Positions 58,515-64,000 of a stretch of 64,000 nt of DNA are shown here, one piece after another. Under the pieces are notes generated by a model. It was given only the letters and a program-made list of their open reading frames with translations. It did not search any database and was not told the DNA's origin. Source of the DNA: Homalodisca vitripennis. Taxonomy: Eukaryota; Arthropoda; Insecta; Hemiptera; Cicadellidae. The stretch covers positions 190,486,001 to 190,550,000 of the forward strand of contig NC_060207.1 in NCBI RefSeq assembly GCF_021130785.1, written 5' to 3'. The translations under genes and the position numbers were made by a program. How positions within the stretch are numbered: the first letter of the stretch is position 1; each line of letters starts with the position of its first letter.

Positions 58515-60805
58515 GAAGTGTTTTTTAAACAGTCATTAGGTCATTTAGGAACGTACATCTCTGGTATTCGAGAACATTAGTTGGTGAATATATGAAATTA
58601 AATTGTCTCTTTTACTGTGTGTAAGACCAATGAAAATCAGAGATTATATTTTTAGCAATCAGTATGACAAAGTTTAAACATTGATTGAAAAGCTGCACAT
58701 AAATTTTTATTTTTACAAAAGTGTTGAGCCCTCAGTATATCCTACAACAATAACATTGAATAAGTATATCTTTTCAACACCAAAATTATTTTAAATGAGA
58801 ATTAAAAACCTATAAAAATAATGTTAATTTATGTTGTATTAATGTTAACGAACTTCGTCAATATGTTATTAAGACCTTTGAAAACTCACGCCATATGTCA
58901 GACGTTTACCTTTCAAAATATTAAGATTTAAACCTGGGATAGTCCAGTTTCCTTTGTATGATTAGTTAAATTGATTCCTTATATGTAATTTTGGGATTGC
59001 ATTTTGTTTTGCCTCGAATCACTTTCATAATAGGGATACATTTAGAGCACCTTAGCTGACTGACCCTATAAGCCGTATTCATTCTTCGTAGCGCTTTACC
59101 TATCAAAAACCCATCAGCACCTATAAATCGTTTTCAGAAAAAGAATTTTTGAAAATGGAATGGTAATAAAAATTGTTTTCATACAATACTAATTCTCCTG
59201 TTAATACTTCTCGTACCTGTTGTGAGTAATACGCCAGTAATGATCAGGACATAAAACATTTTCACTTCTACAGACATTACTTCATCTGGAACACATGACT
59301 CAGATTGTTGTCAGCCGGAACGTCTGGAACTACTCGTATAAATATATTCATCCATATAAAGAAATCAATAATTGGAAAAAGTTTAACTTCTTTAAACTGT
59401 ATGAATATTGGAAATTTGTAAAATACATCCAAATTCTAAATCAAATATCAGGCGTAAATAAATGTACTATCGAAGCAGTGAGTTTCTGTGGAGATAGTTG
59501 AGTTTTTACCATATTGAGTTCAAGATTTCCATCAATATTTCAATCACATTTTATTATTGCATCCTATTAAATATTTCTTTTGTGGTTGATAAGATTGACC
59601 AAAACATGTTAAACTATTGGAACCGTGCCAGGCCGGGGAACACCTAACCTAATTACAAGCCAATTAGGAAACCTTCATCCACTAGAGAACCTCTTGGCAT
59701 GTCGGAGTAGGGTGAAGTATGGCCTGTTGTACCCCAGTAGGACGCTTTCCTATTTCCCTCCTTAGTGGAGTATTAAAAGAGATAATTTACTTTGCAATAG
59801 TAAAAATATTATTTTTTAAGGTTTTCAGTTCTATAAATTCAGTTCTATATTTCAGCATATATAATTATCTTAATGTAATAGAGAACATTTAGAAGTTCGT
59901 AGCAGTATGCAACGGAGGTTATAGAATACTGTATAGCTTCTGAATTAATTTAAATAAATCAGATATAAGAGGTAATTAAATGTAAATTTGCATTCTTTTA
60001 ATAAAGCGTTATCCTTTTAATTTATTTAAAATCTGTTACAAGGAATTAGGGATTGAATGGTACCAATAACAACACTCTCAGCCTCACGTGAAGAATAGTG
60101 TTAATGATATATACAGCTCCTGTATAGAAACACAAACACCTGGGTCGGAAAGTATTAAATTTGTAGTTGTAGCCTACCTTAACAAATCAAGTAGAATACA
60201 AACACAATATGTCGATAAAGATAAAAAACCGCACTACCAAAAGGAAATTATTGTTGTACAATTCTCTAGAACGTAATTGACAGATTCCCTTTAGACAAAG
60301 CCTACTTACAATGGATTACATAACTGACGGTTCTTTAGGAATGGAAACTTGTAAACTAGTTTTTGGCAATATAAGTTATCTTAAAACAATTAATGTGTTA
60401 TCTTTTCGTTGGCCAGGAATTGGTTTATATTGAAATTTAAATTGGTTGCTGGAGTGTCATAAAATATATATAACATAATTAAATTGTATTATTTTAAAGG
60501 CTTTGATAAGATGATTAAAGTGGAAATTGCATAGTTGACTTATGTGATAAACCAATTTATAAATTGATATCAAAACTTGTTTAAACTAATCTTTTTATTA
60601 CTATCTTCTATGATAAAGTAAGTTAATATAAAACATTATTTAATAACTACTAATAAATATTAATCTTTACTGGCTCTTAGTAATGATATAGTTTGAATTA
60701 TTAGTTTAGTAGCAAGGAATAATATACGTTACTAAGTTTCAAACACTAAGTAATTTTTCTATATCACAGATCTTTAAATTATAATTGTTAATTCAAATAT
60801 ATATA
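58515..60805. other. Non-coding DNA, no gene seen
   Basis: A less AT-rich patch at 59,620-59,780, with CGTGCCAGGCCGGGGAACAC and CCCAGTAGGACGCTTTCCTA, stands out. It looks like a fragment of a mobile element, but I cannot name it. The rest is AT-rich. Confidence 0.5.
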
Positions 60806-60809
60806 TATA

Positions 60810-60917
60810 TACCATTAAATTTGTATAAGTGGCAATAGGGCGGAGCAAGTACTTTTTGCGATTCAATGTTTATTGAAATTCAATTAGGCTATTGCCACTT
60901 ATACAAATTTAATGGTA
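60810..60917. repeat. 29-bp perfect inverted repeat with a SINE tail in its loop
   Basis: The arms 60,810-60,838 and 60,889-60,917 are exact complements (TACCATTAAATTTGTATAAG...). The 50-base loop starts with GGCGGAGCAAGTACTTTTTG and CGATTCAATGTTTATT (60,839-60,874), which repeats the 3' part of the tRNA-like element at 61,093-61,128 with one difference. The left arm follows a short (TA)n run. Confidence 0.9.
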
Positions 60918-61011
60918 AATAAAAGTCAGTTGACAGGTATTTGGTCTTCCGATTATGTGTTACTTTAGTTATTTAAACACATATGTGAAAGAAACGGCCA
61001 AATACAAAATA

Positions 61012-61130
61012 ATTGAATCGTAAAAAGTGAGGGCTCTGTGGTGTAATGGTAGCACATTCACCCGGCAAGTGAGAGATCCGGGTTCGAGTCCTGGCGGAGC
61101 AAGTACTTTTTGCAATTCAATGTTTATTTA
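61012..61130 (+). mobile_element. tRNA-derived SINE-like element with inverted ends
   Basis: A tRNA-like sequence (61,032-61,101) is bracketed by ATTGAATCGTAAAAAGT (61,012-61,028) and its inverted partner ACTTTTTGCAATTCAAT (61,105-61,121), 15 of 17 positions complementary. The tail continues GTTTATT. The flanking repeats would extend the acceptor stem of the tRNA fold into a longer helix. A second copy of the tail sits 250 bp upstream. Confidence 0.75.
61032..61102 (+). tRNA. tRNA-like sequence, probably SINE head rather than a working tRNA gene
   Basis: It folds as a cloverleaf: acceptor GGCTCTG with CGGAGCA (one mismatch, at 1:72), D stem GTGT/GCAC, anticodon stem TTCAC/GTGAG, and T stem CCGGG/CCTGG. 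The anticodon loop is CCGGCAA, giving GGC at the anticodon place, but position 33 is C where nearly all tRNAs have U. The internal pol III promoter is intact: A box TGGTGTAATGG (61,039-61,049) and B box GGTTCGAGTCC (61,081-61,091). C33, the 1:72 mismatch and a repeated tail argue for a tRNA-derived SINE or pseudogene. A T-run (ACTTTTTG) directly downstream could end transcription. Confidence 0.6.
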
Positions 61131-61134
61131 GATT

Positions 61135-62165
61135 AAATTATATATATGGACTTGAACTTTATATGGATTTATGTACGAACTTCAGCCTGAAAATGTACAT
61201 TCATCGTATTGAAGTAGTTTATATGTAGTAGTTAGTTAGTTTTTATGTTTAGGGATGGCCAATTAAATAACTACTTTCAAATAATAATTAGTATATTAAG
61301 TATCAACATTGATTCTTAGACTTGCGTGGCATATCATCTCAATAGCCAGGTTCACTAACATACGAGTACGTATTGTACTTTGGTTTACATTTTTTTACTA
61401 AAGATTGCTCTAGCGATAAATATTATAATACAATAATTATTAGGAGAAATCTTTATAATAAACAGAACGTTGTACAGTTGTTAATTTTAATCTATAGCAG
61501 ATTTAAATGGTTAATTATTGGTATATTCAAGCATATTTTTGTAATATGCCTAGGATTCAAAATTGCAAAACTCGTAGGCCTACGCCTTTAAATTTAGATT
61601 TGATTTCAGCTGGTACTAAATGTATGCGTTTAGTTTTAATTACATTACACATGTTTTTGTTATCTTAAATCTTTTATTCAACTTCATAATTCCACTTCGC
61701 TTAAATATTTATCATAATACTAAAACACATTTTCCTAAAATTTCAAATCGATTTGCACCTTAAGCTTGTTACCTGAACTTAGACGGTATGCTTTATTAAA
61801 ATGCTACATTATTTTTGTTACATAAAACAGAACGAGAAATACTAATCAAAATATGTATTTAAACTTATTTTTTACGTATATTGCTTCAAGTATATAATTA
61901 ATTACAAAAAGCGAACTACACAAATCACTAAGCCACGTAGAGGACATAGGGAATGTGTGTTACTGTTATACCAATCCATACCCCAGTATCAGTATGAGAG
62001 ATATAATTCATAATGTGTAAATAACAAATATACGCTATATAGCCTCCTTCTGTAGTGAATTTTAACAGTAATGTTTAAGTATGACATTTAACGTGTCCTT
62101 TGTTTATTGTTTTTTATTGACGATAAAAGGTTTGAAGAGTACGATTTCGACCATTTTTTATCTTT
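61135..62165. other. AT-rich non-coding DNA, no gene seen
   Basis: No domain, RNA gene or repeat structure recognised. Confidence 0.55.
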
Positions 62166-62171
62166 ATATGT

Positions 62172-62281
62172 TACAAAATGTATAACACTACGTTTCTTCC
62201 TCAGGTGTAAGAAAACCCTTTTCTCTTAAAACTGGTGGAGGGGGTAGATTTCAAATCTCGAAACCTAGTGTTATACATTTT
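62172..62281. repeat. 22-bp inverted repeat (family F)
   Basis: AAAATGTATAACACTACGTTTC near 62,174-62,195 pairs with the block near 62,259-62,280 at 21 of 22 positions, with a ~63-base loop. The right arm continues the word seen at 4,165-4,205. Likely a small foldback-type element. Confidence 0.7.
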
Positions 62282-62284
62282 TGA

Positions 62285-63550
62285 AGTGAAAACTTCTTTA
62301 GGCGCGTTGAGCGTTTTGGTAGAGGGTAAAATCCTCGGTTCGCGTCACCGACATGCTAATGATGCTAGTAACATGCTAGTAGACTTGGCCGCGGACTACT
62401 AACCTGCATGAAAAAGTCAGTCTCGCTGTGTTAAAACTGTCACGGCGGAGTATGAAAACAGACTGCGAAAATCAGTGACCTTTACGTCTTCCTCTCGCGA
62501 TTTAAAAGTGAAGCCAATGTCGTACAATTCTGTAAGATGCGTCAAATTAAAGCTCTTAATATTGGCAATCTATTGGTTACATTTTTAAATATTAAAAAAT
62601 TTTCGAAATAATTTTGATTATTGTTTACATTTTACATAGCGTTTACAATGACAAGAAAAAAGTAGTAAGCGAGGTTTTTTTTTATTTTTTGGTCAGACAA
62701 AATTTGTCAGCGAGAAAGTTGTGTGAAAATAGATGAATATTTTTTTTGTAATTTATCATTTTTTTATTGGAAGTTTAGTTTAGCCTGTAGTAGCGTATGA
62801 AGTGATGGGTGAACGTTTCTGCCGGAACTGTAGTTGGCGCATTGGCTCACTGATACCGTATTAACTCAATAAATTTGTTTATTGTGCAATAAAAATACCT
62901 TTACGAAAGAACCAAGTTAATTTAACTAATTTGTTAGTCTTGAAAATATTGTGGGTTTAATTGTTATTGCAATTATATACTTTATCCGTAGTTTTATAGA
63001 TAAATAAATAATGAAAACAACGAATATATTTTTTAAACATTTTTAATATTTGTACGAATATTTATATTTAAAATTTAGCATTATTCATTTTAATTATGTT
63101 TTTAATATTTAACCTCTTTATCATGAAATGAGTATTATTACGGTATAAGATTTATCTACTAGCGTGGTAAAATAGATTTCTAGTTATTTGATAATATTTT
63201 TTCGTGGATTTTAAAATTGGAAAATTAAAAAAATGTTATAATAATTTTAAATTTTATGAAATATGTTCATTTATTGTTTTTATTAAGATATTGTTAAGAT
63301 AATTGTATATTAATTATTTTTTCAACCACTTTGTATTTATATTTTGTTCATGATTTGTTTAACCCATCATATGTAACTAATAAATAAAACATAAAAAATT
63401 TCATATAATTTTTGCATATAGTTTTAATTACTCTCAACTTAATAGTTCCGTTTTCACTTCTATCGGCAGTCCCACGACTGCTACTGTTTTTTTTTTAACA
63501 TATAACGATAGCAAATGTTCAAAACCCTAATAACATGTATCATGCTTCAG
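62285..63550. other. Non-coding DNA, no gene seen
   Basis: 62,290-62,520 is less AT-rich, with words such as TTGAGCGTTTTGGTAGAGG, but I found no fold or frame. The rest is very AT-rich. Confidence 0.5.
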
Positions 63551-63554
63551 GAAT

Positions 63555-63765
63555 ATATAGACCATAATGAGTGTAATTTTGGGCCTGACCACTATAGACT
63601 GTGGCATATAAATTACTGTAATGCACTGTGCGGGTGCGACCGATATTGGGGTAGTGTGGCTTTGCCCTGCGGTTGGCTTTATGTGTGACATCCTATATGT
63701 ATCAGGCTTTATGTGCAATTAGTGAACACCATACTCAGTAATAACATAAAATCTAATATGAGCGC
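63555..63765 (+). repeat. Dispersed repeat family D, copy 2
   Basis: Second copy of 50,147-50,370. It shares CCTGACCACTATAGACTGT, CGACCGATATTGGGGTAGTG and TTGCCCTGCGGTTGGCTTTA. Here too the minus-strand frame stays open, with RRAKPHYPNIGRTRTVHYSN; several differences from copy 1 are conservative in that frame. Confidence 0.75.
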
Positions 63766-63825
63766 TTGCCTAAATACATTTTATGTAAATGCAGGATAGG
63801 AGTACGACAAGCTCCGCTGAGTTTG

Positions 63826-64000
63826 TATGGAAAATTTCAAGCCTGTAGCTCATATCAAGCCCAAGATCTCCTGCGGACTGATAGATATACATGGAGCAAT
63901 ATAGAAAAGAAATGTTTACATCTCTTTGGTGTCAAAAAAAGATGATGTCAGCCTACTGAGTGAGTCAGCCAAATTCCGTGGTTGGTCATGCACCAATATA
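63826..64000 (+). repeat. Dispersed repeat family E, best copy, cut by window end
   Basis: Reads AAAATTTCAAGCCTGTAGCT, CCAAGATCTCCTGCGGACTG, then AAGAAATGTTTACATCTCTT and GAGTGAGTCAGCCAAATTCC, ending GGTCATGCACCAATATA at the window edge. It has the most complete set of family blocks in this window and lies 60 bp after family D copy 2. Confidence 0.55.

Noticed and set aside
59620..59780. GC-richer patch read as a possible exon
   Set aside because: Stops in every frame I tried and no splice-bounded frame; more like a repeat fragment.
61032..61102. A functional tRNA gene for alanine (anticodon GGC)
   Set aside because: C at position 33, the 1:72 mismatch and the repeated tail fit a SINE head better; eukaryotic alanine tRNAs normally use AGC rather than GGC.
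1..64000. CRISPR array, bacterial operon or phage structures
   Set aside because: No regularly spaced short repeats with unique spacers and no prokaryotic gene organisation; the two tandem arrays are contiguous minisatellites.

Overview
The window is AT-rich, non-coding eukaryotic DNA, most probably insect and possibly hemipteran. The evidence is indirect: intact or decayed insect-type Tc1/mariner, BEL/Pao and non-LTR elements, a (TTTGAT)n non-LTR tail, long TA and GT microsatellites, and no operon-like coding. I found no conserved host protein-coding gene. Almost every open frame outside the mobile elements is a short, low-complexity chance frame in AT-rich sequence, and the species call is an inference.

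Layout. 1-8.1 kb: AT-rich DNA with a perfect 16-bp-arm hairpin (2421-2459), a 5S-rRNA-like SINE candidate (about 5.78-5.94 kb) and two direct copies of a ~135-bp repeat (7.03 and 7.39 kb). 8.15-8.83 kb: a short TIR element that keeps only the DNA-binding half of a Tc1/mariner-type transposase. 10.03-10.70 kb: a non-LTR fragment in which ORF1 is joined directly to a piece of ORF2 reverse transcriptase. 22.95-23.2 kb: the C-terminal scrap of another DDE transposase. 23.51-23.96 kb: four tandem ~110-bp units, each with a TGACGTCA palindrome. 26.65-27.98 kb: a complete DD34D mariner with 28-bp TIRs and TA target sites, its transposase frameshifted. 29.5 kb: a small reverse-transcriptase scrap.

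33,398-41,642: a full-length BEL/Pao LTR retrotransposon on the minus strand. It has 716/725-bp LTRs, an exact 5-bp GTAAG target duplication, and gag, protease, RT, RNase H and integrase. Its LTRs differ by indels with no clear substitution, so it looks young, and its frameshifts may be sequence errors. 47.0-49.93 kb: a nest of foldback MITE copies around a DD41D-type Tc1/mariner element with ~180-bp TIRs. 52.4-53.13 kb: a non-LTR 3' tail (+) beside an RT pseudogene (-). 58.12-58.51 kb: three tandem ~132-bp units. 60.8-61.13 kb: a tRNA-like SINE with intact A and B boxes, enclosed by inverted repeats, next to a second SINE tail held in the loop of a 29-bp perfect inverted repeat. Several dispersed low-copy repeat families recur through the window.

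Nothing here forms a host pathway. The coding content is mobile-element machinery, mostly on the minus strand. The best leads are the inverted-repeat tRNA/SINE structure, the DNA-binding-domain-only transposon, the CRE-bearing tandem array and the indel-only divergence of the BEL LTRs.
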